In this document: one piece after another, positions 43,258-52,493 of the stretch | Layout: each line of letters opens with the position of its first letter | How positions within the stretch are numbered: the first letter of the stretch is position 1 | Origin: Gorillibacterium timonense | GTDB taxonomy: Bacteria > Bacillota > Bacilli > Paenibacillales > NBRC-103111 | Assembly (NCBI RefSeq): GCF_001457415.1 | Contig: NZ_LN881724.1 | Location: 1,612,001-1,676,000, forward strand | DNA: 64,000 nt | Direction: 5' to 3' | Program-made: the position numbers and the translations under genes | The notes under the pieces: generated by a model | The model's database searches: none | Told to the model about the DNA's origin: nothing | What the model saw: the letters and a program-made list of their open reading frames with translations, nothing else

Positions 43258-46200
43258 ATGTTCTTGAAACGACTGGAGCTTGCGGGCTTCAAATCCTTTG
43301 CCGACCGGACGGAGCTGGAGTTCGTCACCGGCATTACGGCGGTCGTCGGACCGAACGGCAGCGGCAAAAGCAATATTTCCGACAGCATCCGATGGGTGCT
43401 CGGCGAGCAGAGCGCGAAGTCTCTGCGCGGCGGTAAAATGGAAGACATCATCTTCGCGGGAAGTGACGCGCGCAAACCAGTCAACTTCGGCGAAGTTTCT
43501 TTGACGCTGGACAATTCCGACGAGGCGCTGCCTCTCGGCTTTAGTGAAGTGACGGTCACCCGGCGGGTACACCGCAGCGGGGACAGCGAATATTTGATCA
43601 ACAAACAGCCGTGCCGGTTGAAGGATATCACCGAGCTGTTCATGGACACCGGTATCGGTAAGGAAGCGTATTCCATCATCGGCCAAGGCCGGATTGAAGA
43701 GATCCTGAGCACGAAATCGGAGGACCGGCGGGGGATCTTCGAGGAAGCCTCGGGCATCGTCAAATACAAGTCTCGAAAAAAAGAAGCGGAAAAGCGCCTC
43801 GGCGAGACTGAGCAAAATCTGTTGCGGATTCACGACCTGGTCTCCGAGCTGGAGGATCAGATCGAACCGCTGCGCGAGCAGGCGGAGAAAGCGGTTCGCT
43901 TCAAGGAATTGAAGCAGGAGCTCAAAACAAACGAGATCTCCATGTACATCTATCAGATCGAGCAGCTCCATCGGCAATGGACGGAGACGGGAGAACGGCT
44001 TGCCGCTCTCAAGAGTCGGCAGTTGGAGCTGTCGGCCGAAGTCGGCAAGCATGACGCCCAGCTCGAGAAGCACCGCTGGGAAACGCGGCGGCTTGATGAA
44101 GAGCTGGAGAGGCTGCATGCTCTCTTGCTGTCCGTGAGCGAAGAGACGGAGAAATGCGAGGGGCAGGGCGAGGTTCTGAAGGAACGGCGCAAGAACTTGG
44201 CCGCCAACCGCGAGCAGCTGACGTTGACGATTGCAACGCGGGACAAGAGCCTCGCGGAGCAAAAGGGCGAAATGACCGCTCAGGAGGAGAAGATTGCCGA
44301 GCTGGCGAACGTCTTAAAGGAGCTGCAGGCGTCGGTCCAGACTGAGGAGGCCGGTCTGCTCGGCGTGGCCGGCGGCTTGAGCGGCGACAAGGAGGAACAG
44401 CTCAAGGGCGAGCTGCTCACCGTGCTGAACGACCTGGCGCAGGCCCGCAACGAGATCCGTTATGCGGAGCAGCAGATCGAAAGCTTGAAGCGGCGCGGCG
44501 AGCGGCTTGGCGAGGATACGGCCAAGTGGCAGGGACAGCGCGAGAAGCTGGCCGAGCGCCGGGTGCAGTTGACCGAACGCCGCGATAAGGCGGCTGCCGA
44601 CGTCGAGCGGATGCGCGAGGAATATGAGACGCTCACGACGAATATGCGCAACCGGCAGTCGCTGGAGGCGGAAGCCGCCGCAGCCGAGCGCAAGTGGGAG
44701 CAGCGGCTCGATGCGCTCGTCTCCCGCCGCGATACGATGCGGGAGCTCTTGAACGATTACGACGGCTTCCAGCACGGCGTCAAGGAAGTGCTCCGAGCCA
44801 AAGACCGTCCAGGCGGCCTGAAGGGCATTCACGGCGCTGTGGCCGAGCTGGTCAAGGTGCCGGAGGATGTCGAGCTGGCGGTGGAAACAGCGCTTGGAGC
44901 CGCGTTACAGAACATCGTCGTCGACAGCGAGGCGGATGGCCGCGCGGCCATCGCCTTCTTGAAGCAGCGGCAGTTCGGCCGTGCCACCTTCCTGCCGCTC
45001 GATGTCATCCGCGGTCGCTGGGTCGGGGATGCCGAGCTGCGCGGGGTGAAGGATCATCCGGGCTTTATTGGGGTCGCAGCCGACCTCGTGGAATATGAAG
45101 AGGTGTACAAGCAGGTCGTATATTCCCTGCTCGGCACCGTAATTATCGCACGTACTCTTGAAGATGCGAACAAGATTGCCGCTCGCTGCCAATACCGGTA
45201 CCGGGTCGTTACCTTAGAGGGAGACGTCGTCAACCCGGGCGGCTCCATGACAGGCGGCAGCCAGCACAAGAAGGCGGCAAGCCTCCTCGGCCGCCAGCGT
45301 CAGATCGACGAGCTGGAGGATGAAATCCGCTCCACGCGCAGGCAACTGACGGATCTGCAAGCCAAGAGCCGTAAGCTGAAGGAAGACCTGGCGACCGCCG
45401 GGTCCCGGCTTGAGGAGCTTCGGCGGGAAGGCGAGCAGCGGCGGATCGAGCTGGAGCAAGCGACTGCCGAGCTGAATCCGCTGGAGAACGAAGCTCGCAA
45501 CGCGGAGGACAGCTTGACCGTTCAGCTTCAGGAGAAGGAAGAGGTGGAACACGAGATCGCTTCGTTCTCGCAGCGGCGAGGCACGGCTATCCTCACCGTC
45601 GAAGACCTTCTGGAGCGGGAGCAGGAGCTGCGCAAGCTGATTCAAGCCGCGGAGGTGTCGCGAAAAGCGAACGAATCGGCGAAGGAAGAGATGCAGACTC
45701 AGCTGACCGACCTCAAGATTCGGGCGGCTTCGCTTGCGCAGGAGAAGCAGTCCTTGTCCGACCAGCTCCGACGGATGCAGGCCGGATACAGCGCAGAGGA
45801 GACCGAACGAGAGCATAACCGCCGTTCGCTCACCCAGCTTGATCAGGAGATTGCTCTCGCCGAGCAGGAATCGCTGCTTCAGACGGAGCAGCTCAACAGC
45901 ATGCGGATCAAGAAGCAGGAATATACGCAGGAGACGGAATTCAAGCGGTCCGAACGGGCACGTTGGACGGCAGAGCTGGAAGAGAAGGAGAACGAAACCC
46001 GCGAGCAGCGGAACAGCTTGAAGCAGGTGGAAGAGGACCTCCACCGCTCAGAGGTACAAGCGAACCGGCTCGATGTCGAGCTCGACAACCTGCTGAAGAA
46101 GCTGTCGGAGGACTACGAGCTAAGCTATGAGCTGGCGAAGGAACGCTATCCGCTTCCGGAGGACATTGCGACCACCCAGCTTAAGGTTCGGGATCTACGC

Positions 46201-46833
46201 CGTGCCATTTCGGCTCTCGGCGAGGTGAACCTAGGCGCAATTGATGAATTCGCCCGCGTCAGCGAGCGCTATGAGTTTCTCAGCAGTCAAAAGGCCGACC
46301 TGATGGAAGCGAAGGCTACCCTGTATCAAGTTATCCGCGAGATGGACGAGGAGATGTCCAAACGGTTCCACACGACGTTTGAAGCGATTCGAACGCAGTT
46401 TGTCGTCGTATTCGCGAAGTTGTTCGGCGGCGGCCGCGCGGATTTGATCCTCTCCGATCCCGAGCATGCGCTTGATACGGGTATCGAAATCGTCGCTCAG
46501 CCTCCTGGCAAGAAACTGCAAAACCTTCAGCTTCTCTCCGGCGGCGAGCGAGCGCTGACCGCCATCGCGCTGCTGTTCGCCATCCTGCGAATCAAGCCGG
46601 TACCCTTCTGCGTATTGGATGAAGTGGAAGCAGCGCTCGACGAAGCCAATGTCACACGGTTCGCCGAATACCTGCGCGAATTCTCGGACACGACCCAATT
46701 CATCGTCGTCACGCACCGCAAAGGGACGATGGAGGAAGCGGATGTTCTGTACGGGGTCACCATGGAGGAAGGCGGAGTCTCCAAGCTCGTATCGGTTCGC
46801 CTCGATGAAGAAGAAGCCGTCGTATCGGCTTAG
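43258..46833 (+). CDS. smc: chromosome segregation protein SMC
   Basis: A 1191-residue condensin ATPase that compacts and segregates chromosomes with ScpA and ScpB. The N-terminal Walker A is GPNGSGKSNISDS, followed by a long coiled coil and a hinge near residues 515-665 (GFQHGVKEVL; GGSMTGGS). A returning coiled coil leads to the C-terminal ABC signature LSGGERALTAIALLFA and Walker B CVLDEVEAALDEANV. GAGGTGAG precedes ATG 43258. ftsY follows, as in other Firmicutes. Confidence 0.97.
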   Translation: MFLKRLELAGFKSFADRTELEFVTGITAVVGPNGSGKSNISDSIRWVLGEQSAKSLRGGKMEDIIFAGSDARKPVNFGEVSLTLDNSDEALPLGFSEVTVTRRVHRSGDSEYLINKQPCRLKDITELFMDTGIGKEAYSIIGQGRIEEILSTKSEDRRGIFEEASGIVKYKSRKKEAEKRLGETEQNLLRIHDLVSELEDQIEPLREQAEKAVRFKELKQELKTNEISMYIYQIEQLHRQWTETGERLAALKSRQLELSAEVGKHDAQLEKHRWETRRLDEELERLHALLLSVSEETEKCEGQGEVLKERRKNLAANREQLTLTIATRDKSLAEQKGEMTAQEEKIAELANVLKELQASVQTEEAGLLGVAGGLSGDKEEQLKGELLTVLNDLAQARNEIRYAEQQIESLKRRGERLGEDTAKWQGQREKLAERRVQLTERRDKAAADVERMREEYETLTTNMRNRQSLEAEAAAAERKWEQRLDALVSRRDTMRELLNDYDGFQHGVKEVLRAKDRPGGLKGIHGAVAELVKVPEDVELAVETALGAALQNIVVDSEADGRAAIAFLKQRQFGRATFLPLDVIRGRWVGDAELRGVKDHPGFIGVAADLVEYEEVYKQVVYSLLGTVIIARTLEDANKIAARCQYRYRVVTLEGDVVNPGGSMTGGSQHKKAASLLGRQRQIDELEDEIRSTRRQLTDLQAKSRKLKEDLATAGSRLEELRREGEQRRIELEQATAELNPLENEARNAEDSLTVQLQEKEEVEHEIASFSQRRGTAILTVEDLLEREQELRKLIQAAEVSRKANESAKEEMQTQLTDLKIRAASLAQEKQSLSDQLRRMQAGYSAEETEREHNRRSLTQLDQEIALAEQESLLQTEQLNSMRIKKQEYTQETEFKRSERARWTAELEEKENETREQRNSLKQVEEDLHRSEVQANRLDVELDNLLKKLSEDYELSYELAKERYPLPEDIATTQLKVRDLRRAISALGEVNLGAIDEFARVSERYEFLSSQKADLMEAKATLYQVIREMDEEMSKRFHTTFEAIRTQFVVVFAKLFGGGRADLILSDPEHALDTGIEIVAQPPGKKLQNLQLLSGGERALTAIALLFAILRIKPVPFCVLDEVEAALDEANVTRFAEYLREFSDTTQFIVVTHRKGTMEEADVLYGVTMEEGGVSKLVSVRLDEEEAVVSA

Positions 46834-46903
46834 TTGTTGAAAGGTAGCGTTATCTCATGACGCTAGTATGACCTGTAAGGATCCAATTCTAGGAGGATGA
46901 AGC

Positions 46904-47914
46904 ATGAGCTTCTTCAAGAAACTGAAGGATAGCATCTCCGGTAAAACGGAGGCCGTCACGAATAAATTCAAGGAAGGTCTCAGCAAAACCCGCGACTTGT
47001 TCGTGGAGCGGGTAGAAGACCTCATGTTCCGCCACAAGAAGATCGATGAGGAGTTCTACGAGGAGCTGGAGGAAATTCTCATCGGAGCGGATGTCGGCGT
47101 GAACACGGTGATGAAGCTCATCGACGAGCTTCGCGTGGAAGTGAAGAAGCGGAAGATCGAGGAGGCGGCGGAGCTTAAGCCGATCCTCTCGGAGAAGCTC
47201 GTGGGGCTGCTGCGCAGCGAGGCGGAGACTTCTCTGCACATGGCGGCGGAGGGCATGACCGTGATCTTGTTCGTCGGCGTCAACGGCGTCGGCAAGACGA
47301 CGAGCATCGGCAAGCTGGCGCACCGCTTCAAGCAGGAAGGCAAGAAAGTCATGCTCGCGGCGGGGGATACGTTCCGTGCGGGAGCCATCGAGCAGCTGGA
47401 GGTTTGGGGCCAGCGGGTCGGCGTGGACGTGATCAAACAGCAAGCGGGGTCAGACCCGGCTGCCGTCATGTTCGACGCCATCCAAGCGGCGAAGACGCGC
47501 GGTGTGGATGTCCTGCTGTGCGATACCGCCGGACGCCTTCAGAACAAGGTCAATTTGATGGAAGAGCTGAACAAAATCTACCGCGTGATCAAGCGGGAGG
47601 TACCTGACGCACCGCATGAGGTGCTGCTGGTACTGGATGCGACGACCGGGCAGAACGCCCTCAGCCAAGCCAAGCTGTTCGGCGAGAAGACCGGGGTCAC
47701 CGGTCTTATTCTGACCAAACTGGACGGAACCGCCAAGGGCGGCATCGTCATCGCCATCCGGCAGGAGCTCGACATTCCGGTAAAATTTGTCGGCCTCGGT
47801 GAGAAGATGGACGACATGCAGGAGTTTGACTCCGAGCAGTTCGTTCATGCGCTCTTCGCCGGCATGGTGGCGGAAGTGGCGGAAGCGACGGATGGAGAGG
47901 GCACAGAAGGTTAA
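46904..47914 (+). CDS. ftsY: signal recognition particle receptor FtsY
   Basis: SRP receptor GTPase that docks ribosome-SRP complexes at the membrane. 336 residues: an N domain of helices, then the G domain with G1 [26 protein letters not shown], the DTAGR motif, [10 protein letters not shown] and the closing [19 protein letters not shown] precedes ATG 46904. It is short at the N-terminus, without the acidic extension of E. coli, as usual in Firmicutes. Its partner ffh lies about 7 kb downstream here rather than adjacent. Confidence 0.96.
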   Translation: MSFFKKLKDSISGKTEAVTNKFKEGLSKTRDLFVERVEDLMFRHKKIDEEFYEELEEILIGADVGVNTVMKLIDELRVEVKKRKIEEAAELKPILSEKLVGLLRSEAETSLHMAAEGMTVILFVGVNGVGKTTSIGKLAHRFKQEGKKVMLAAGDTFRAGAIEQLEVWGQRVGVDVIKQQAGSDPAAVMFDAIQAAKTRGVDVLLCDTAGRLQNKVNLMEELNKIYRVIKREVPDAPHEVLLVLDATTGQNALSQAKLFGEKTGVTGLILTKLDGTAKGGIVIAIRQELDIPVKFVGLGEKMDDMQEFDSEQFVHALFAGMVAEVAEATDGEGTEG

Positions 47915-47994
47915 CCGTTTTCCCATTGCTCACCGCACCCGCTCTGCCCAATCGCGCAAGCTGTGGCCGTATGGAGTTTACGTGGAATGAATAA

Positions 47995-48040
47995 AGCCCG
48001 GCAAGAAAGGATCGCGTCCTTTCCTGCCGGGCTGTTTTTG
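47995..48040 (+). terminator. terminator after ftsY
   Basis: Stem AGCCCGGCA (47995-48003) with TGCCGGGCT (48025-48033), continuing inward as GAAAGGA/TCCTTTC, then GTTTTTG. It is strong, and its symmetry may also stop convergent transcription from the S-layer gene. Confidence 0.9.
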
Positions 48041-48071
48041 CCTATTCGTCATAATCTCTACAGCAAAGGCT

Positions 48072-49250
48072 TTATTCCGATGGAATGCCCGTATCCGGGT
48101 GGGCCGTGGCGTAGTCTACCGCTTTTTGCAGCAGGTCAGCGGCTTCCTGTTGCGTGATCAGAGCCTTCGGAAGGAACTTGCCGTCTTTGTTCAACTCGGT
48201 GATGCCCATCTTCAGGGAACGCTGAATAGCGCCTTGATAGCCGGCGGTCATGTCGCTTTCATCGGCGATGGAGGCAGGCACGATCTTGATCAGCGGGTAA
48301 TGGCGGGATTTCTCCAAAGCCTGCTGCAGGTAGAAGGTGAACTCCTCGCGGGTGAGCGGCTTGGATGGATCGAAGCTTTCGGGGAGCTCGACCCCGTGGC
48401 CGTGTGCAATGACGAGAGCATCGGCATAAAACGCATCATTCGAAACCTTCGGGAAGATTTCGTTCGGCAGCGGAACGGAGCTAAAGTCAATCGCCGCGAA
48501 GCTCAGCTCAAGATCACGGACAATGCGGTAAATCGCTGAGCCGCCGGTCAATTCAGCTTCCGCTTGATAGGGGTCCTTCGCTTGCTCCTGCTCCAAGTAT
48601 TCCAAAGACTTGTGGGTCTCAACGAAGGTCAATGCTTGGTAAGCGTAGGTAGCGGCTTCGGCACGGGTCAGAATCGTCTTCGGGTTAAACTTGCCAGCGG
48701 TGTCCAACTCGCTGATCTTCATGATCAGGGAGCGTTGAATAGCACCTTGATACAGGGTGGTGAGGGCGTCCTCATCGGCGATGTGGATGTAAATCTTGAT
48801 CAGCGGGTATCCTCCGGTCGCTTCAATCGCTTGCTGCAGGTAGAAGACGAACTCTTCCTTGGTGAGCGCTTTGTTCGGATCAATGTCTTTCGGAAGGTCG
48901 ATCCCCTTGTAGTGGGCAACAGAGAATGCGAACGCGTACCAGGCCTTATCGGATACCTTCGTAAAATAGGAGCTCGGTCCAGCCAGCTTCACGGTTTCCA
49001 GCCCAAGCTTGTCCCTAAGGGCATTGACGATGAGGGTGATCCCTTCTGCCGCGGTAATTTCCTCGGCAGGGGCAAAGATTCCGTCCTTCACGCCTTGAAT
49101 CACTCCCCGGTCACGTAAGCTTTCAATCTGCGCCGCATTCTTGACACCTTGCAGATCTTTAAATCCGTCTGCTGCAAATGCTTGACTCGCTACGGAGCCG
49201 GCCAGTATGACCGCCAAGGCCGCAGTCATTGTTTTTTTGGAATAGGGCAT
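48072..49250 (-). CDS. secreted protein with duplicated S-layer-homology-type modules
   Basis: 392 residues. The signal peptide (MPYSKKTMTAALAVILAG, cleavage near AFA-AD) is followed by S-layer homology-like motifs (FKDLQGVKNAAQIESL, RGVIQGVKDGIFAPAEEITAAEG). Two tandem copies of a module of about 115 residues follow: residues near 95-210 and 265-380 share KVS..A(W/F)YA.A, LT(K/R)EEF.FYLQQA, YPLIKI, YQGAIQRSL and GKF.PK. ATG 49250 follows AAGAGGTGA. SLH motifs bind cell-wall polysaccharide, so the protein is probably envelope-associated. No enzymatic domain is seen. Confidence 0.8.
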   Translation of the reverse strand: MPYSKKTMTAALAVILAGSVASQAFAADGFKDLQGVKNAAQIESLRDRGVIQGVKDGIFAPAEEITAAEGITLIVNALRDKLGLETVKLAGPSSYFTKVSDKAWYAFAFSVAHYKGIDLPKDIDPNKALTKEEFVFYLQQAIEATGGYPLIKIYIHIADEDALTTLYQGAIQRSLIMKISELDTAGKFNPKTILTRAEAATYAYQALTFVETHKSLEYLEQEQAKDPYQAEAELTGGSAIYRIVRDLELSFAAIDFSSVPLPNEIFPKVSNDAFYADALVIAHGHGVELPESFDPSKPLTREEFTFYLQQALEKSRHYPLIKIVPASIADESDMTAGYQGAIQRSLKMGITELNKDGKFLPKALITQQEAADLLQKAVDYATAHPDTGIPSE

Positions 49251-49417
49251 GCCGTTCACCTCTTCTGTTGTTGGTGGATGTTTCCTGCATCCCCTAGACG
49301 GAAAAAAGTGAAAAAGGTTGCAGAGCCGAAGGAATAATGTTTAGCGGAAACCGAAATCGATCAAAATTCGGCTCTAATCCAATCGGATTTTACCTGCGGA
49401 TAAGGCGGTATCGCCTC

Positions 49418-49759
49418 TTATTCCATCAACTCGACCCGGCTCTGTTTCTCTCCCCACGCGCACATTTCCTGAACGAGCGGCAACAAGCTTTTTCCTTTTG
49501 GGGTAAGGGAATATTCCACCTTTGGCGGCACTTGGGGATACTCGCGGCGCTCGATGATTGACTCGTTTTCAAGCTCCTTCAGCTGCGAGCTCAGCATTTT
49601 ATGGGTGATCCCGTCAATGTTTCTCTTGATGACGCCATAGCGGACGGTACCCATGCAGGCGAGCAGGTAGATGATTTTCAGCTTCCACTTGCCGCTGATC
49701 ACCGCTAAGGTGTATTCGAACGGCTCTTTGTTTCCGACGTAGCAGAGGGTATCAGCCAT
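49418..49759 (-). CDS. HxlR-family transcriptional regulator
   Basis: A 113-residue winged-helix regulator of the HxlR (MarR-like) family: EYTLAVISGKWKLKIIYLL, RYGVIKRNIDGITHKMLSSQLKELE, then VEYSLTPKGKSLLPL. A Cys near the N-terminus (DTLCYVG) is typical of redox- or aldehyde-sensing members. ATG 49759 is the family-length start with AAAGGAAAG upstream. It is divergent from the amidohydrolase gene, its likely target. Confidence 0.88.
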   Translation of the reverse strand: MADTLCYVGNKEPFEYTLAVISGKWKLKIIYLLACMGTVRYGVIKRNIDGITHKMLSSQLKELENESIIERREYPQVPPKVEYSLTPKGKSLLPLVQEMCAWGEKQSRVELME

Positions 49760-49892
49760 GATCGACACTTTCCTTTCCGATAGTATCATACAAAATAGTG
49801 CATACTGGTCATTCAGAAGGGACGAGGCGTACAATAGGAGCCGAAACAGCCGGTATCCATCCATGAAGCGGCTGTTCGGAAAGGGGATTCTT

Positions 49893-50678
49893 ATGATTAT
49901 TGACGGTCATTCCCATGTCACGCTGCCTCTAGAGCAGCACATCGAGGAGATGGACCGGTGCGGCGTAGACCGAACGGTTCTGTTCTCCACTTCCATTCAT
50001 CCCGAGACCGCGACTACGGTTGAAGAGATCCGAAATGAAATGGCAGAGCTCGGCAAAATATTGTCCGGTCAAAAGTCACAGACGGAAGCGAGGACACGTG
50101 CTCTTCAGGAGCTGCTGCAGGCGGTTCGAAGCTATCCCGACCGGTACATCGGATTCGGCAACGTGCCTATCGGGATGACGCAGGAGGAAACCGACCGCTA
50201 CATCGAAAAGAACATTGTCGGAAACGGGCTAGCGGGAATGGGGGAGTTTACGCTCGCAAGCGGAAGTGTGGCGAAGTTAACACCGATTTTTCGATCATCT
50301 ACCGGTTTCGGTTCGCTTCCGATCTGGATTCACGCCTTCCATCCGCTTCATTTGAAGGATATCCAGGATATCGCAGAGCTTGCCGCTCGGCACCCCTCTG
50401 TTCCTGTCATAATCGGGCATCTGGGAGGTTTTTTTTGGATGGAGACGCTGGATCTCGTCAAGACGATTCCAAACCTTTACCTCGATACATCCGCTTATTA
50501 CTCGACCCTCGTTCTCAAGATCGCCATCCATGAGCTTCCCGAAAAATGCTTGTTCGGAGTGGATCGGCCGTATGGAGATCTCGAGCTCGCGCTGGAAGCC
50601 TTCCGGAAGCTGTGCGGGGACGAGGCGATCGCGAGAGCGGTGATGGGCGAGAACATGCTCGGCATCCTGAACCGATAA
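49893..50678 (+). CDS. amidohydrolase family protein
   Basis: 261 residues of the metal-dependent amidohydrolase (amidohydrolase 2/TatD-like) fold. Probable metal ligands are the two His in IDGHSHV, His in WIHAFHP, His in IIGHLGGFF and the late Asp in FGVDRPYGDLEL. ATG 49893 has AAGGGG 6 bases upstream; the frame upstream overlaps the HxlR start and is spurious. The substrate is unknown. Control by the divergent HxlR regulator is likely. Confidence 0.82.
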   Translation: MIIDGHSHVTLPLEQHIEEMDRCGVDRTVLFSTSIHPETATTVEEIRNEMAELGKILSGQKSQTEARTRALQELLQAVRSYPDRYIGFGNVPIGMTQEETDRYIEKNIVGNGLAGMGEFTLASGSVAKLTPIFRSSTGFGSLPIWIHAFHPLHLKDIQDIAELAARHPSVPVIIGHLGGFFWMETLDLVKTIPNLYLDTSAYYSTLVLKIAIHELPEKCLFGVDRPYGDLELALEAFRKLCGDEAIARAVMGENMLGILNR

Positions 50679-50682
50679 TGGA

Positions 50683-50748
50683 GGAAAGAAAGAGCCTTAC
50701 CGGAGGTTGGACCAAAGCAGTCAGCTTCGCGGGAGGCTCTTTCGTTGT
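50683..50748. terminator. bidirectional terminator between the amidohydrolase gene and ilvA
   Basis: Nine-base stem AAAGAGCCT (50689-50697) with AGGCTCTTT (50734-50742). T-rich tails lie on both strands, suiting the convergent pair. Confidence 0.7.
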
Positions 50749-50760
50749 TCAGATAGCCGA

Positions 50761-52026
50761 TCAAATGAGCTGCTGAAATAGAATCGGATCTTCGTTGAGC
50801 TCCCGGAAGGGATACCCTTTGCGGTTCATCCGTTCGAGGAGCGGCTCATAATCGTCACGGTATTTGAGCTCGATGCCGACGAGGGCCGGTCCGTTGTCTT
50901 TGTTGTTCTTCTTCGTATATTCGAACAGCACGATATCGTCATTCGGACCGAGCACATCCACCAGGAATTCGCGGAGAGCTCCTGCCCGTTGAGGAAATTG
51001 GACGGTAAAGTAATGCTTCAGCCCTTCGTAGATCATCGAGCGCTCCTTAATCTCCTGCATGCGGTCGATGTCATTATTGCCGCCGCTCACAATGCAGACG
51101 ACATTCTTTCCCTTGATTTCATCCCGGTAGAAGTCGAGTGCTGCAATGGGCAGGGCTCCGGCCGGTTCGGCCACGATGGCATTCTGGTTGTACAGCTCGA
51201 GAATGGTCGTGCACACTTTGCCTTCCGGGACGAGGGTGATGTCATCGACGACTTCCCGGGCGATTTTGAAATTGAGGCTGCCGACCCGTTTTACCGCCGC
51301 GCCGTCCACAAACTTCTCGATGGTATCCAGGGTGACGACTTCCCCATGCGCAAATGATTCTTTGAGGGAAGCCGCCCCTTCGGGTTCAACCGCAATGAGC
51401 TTCGTGTGCGGGCTGATCGCTTTCACATAAGCACCGATCCCCGAGATGAGCCCGCCGCCGCCGACCGTAACAAACATGTAGTCGATGGGAGCCTGCATGT
51501 CTTCCATGATCTCCATGGCGATGGTTCCGTTGCCCGCTACAATCCGCGGGTCATCAAACGGATGAACGAAGGTCATGCCGGTTGCCTCGCAGGTTCTCAT
51601 CGCTTCCGCAAACGCATCGTCGAACGTGTCGCCGGTCAGGATGACTTCCACATTCGATCCGCCGAAAAAGTTCACCTGGGTCACCTTTTGCCGGGGAGTC
51701 GTGCTGGGCATGAAGATTTTGCCTTGAATGCCGAGAGCCTGGCAGGAATAAGCCACCCCTTGAGCATGGTTGCCCGCGCTTGCGCAGACGATTCCCTTTT
51801 CCCGTTCCTCTGCCGTGAGTGAACGGATGCGATGATAAGCCCCGCGAATCTTGAAGGACCGTACGACCTGCAGGTCTTCCCGTTTCAAATAGACGTTGCA
51901 GCCGTATTTGCCAGACAGAAACGAGTCCCGTATGAGCGGCGTCCTCTTGATGACATCCTTCAACATATGATGCGCGTAGACGATTTCCTGCATACCGACA
52001 CGTTCGTCGGGCTGTGCTCCCACCAT
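50761..52026 (-). CDS. ilvA: threonine dehydratase (threonine ammonia-lyase), biosynthetic
   Basis: Converts threonine to 2-oxobutanoate, the first committed step of isoleucine synthesis. 421 residues. The pyridoxal-phosphate Lys sits in LKREDLQVVRSFKIRGAY, SAGNHAQGVAYSC follows, and the glycine-rich cofactor loop is TVGGGGLISG. A single C-terminal ACT-like regulatory domain begins near VQFPQRAGALREFL, as in B. subtilis IlvA. ATG 52026 gives the normal length; longer frames run into the T-box terminator. Expression is controlled by the T-box leader immediately upstream. Confidence 0.95.
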   Translation of the reverse strand: MVGAQPDERVGMQEIVYAHHMLKDVIKRTPLIRDSFLSGKYGCNVYLKREDLQVVRSFKIRGAYHRIRSLTAEEREKGIVCASAGNHAQGVAYSCQALGIQGKIFMPSTTPRQKVTQVNFFGGSNVEVILTGDTFDDAFAEAMRTCEATGMTFVHPFDDPRIVAGNGTIAMEIMEDMQAPIDYMFVTVGGGGLISGIGAYVKAISPHTKLIAVEPEGAASLKESFAHGEVVTLDTIEKFVDGAAVKRVGSLNFKIAREVVDDITLVPEGKVCTTILELYNQNAIVAEPAGALPIAALDFYRDEIKGKNVVCIVSGGNNDIDRMQEIKERSMIYEGLKHYFTVQFPQRAGALREFLVDVLGPNDDIVLFEYTKKNNKDNGPALVGIELKYRDDYEPLLERMNRKGYPFRELNEDPILFQQLI

Positions 52027-52050
52027 GAATATCCCATCCTTCTCGCAAAA

Positions 52051-52455
52051 TAAAAAAGTCCCGTCCACCTAAAGCGTGTTCGCAAGCCCATGAAACGGTC
52101 GGGTTTGCAAACACACTCTAAAGGGACGAGACGGGCTTCTCGCGGTACCACCCTTGTTCCGCGTGGAGATGATGCCGGGCTACGATAGACGAATCGGAGA
52201 CCCGCTCCTGTGCGGCGCTTGGAGCGCTGTTGTGAGCGCGGGTCCGGTAACGGAGGACCAACCGTCAGAGCTTACTTGAACAATCGGGATGATTCGGCTT
52301 AAAAGGCCTCTACCCGAGTGCGTTCAGCTCTGCTTCTCCGAGAGGATATCCGGCGGGTCCAGCCATTGGCTCGCAGCAGGCGCCAACTCTCTGGAGGCGG
52401 GGGGTTCCGGCGGTGTTGCTCTCTTCGCGGAATTCACTACATCACTTGTATTATT
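52051..52455 (-). ncRNA. T-box leader of ilvA, isoleucine-specific
   Basis: On the minus strand the universally conserved T-box core AAGGGTGGTACCGCG lies at 52155-52141, followed by the antiterminator half GTCTCGTCC and, after an unusually long insert, GGACGGGACTTTTTT (terminator, U-tract at 52057-52052). Upstream, the AGAGAG and GCGAGCC segments fit Stem I. In GGATATCC (52351-52344) the triplet ATC is a plausible isoleucine specifier, matching the gene. Uncharged tRNA-Ile would promote read-through. The transcript probably begins near 52453. Confidence 0.85.
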
Positions 52456-52459
52456 ACCA

Positions 52460-52489
52460 GTTATACCGTGATGTCAGCTTCCTTGTCAA
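52460..52489 (-). promoter_or_regulatory. sigma-A promoter of the T-box/ilvA transcript
   Basis: Minus strand -35 TTGACA (52489-52484), an 18-base spacer, -10 TATAAC (52465-52460). It lies just beyond the stop codon of the preceding minus-strand gene. Confidence 0.7.
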
Positions 52490-52493
52490 ACCG

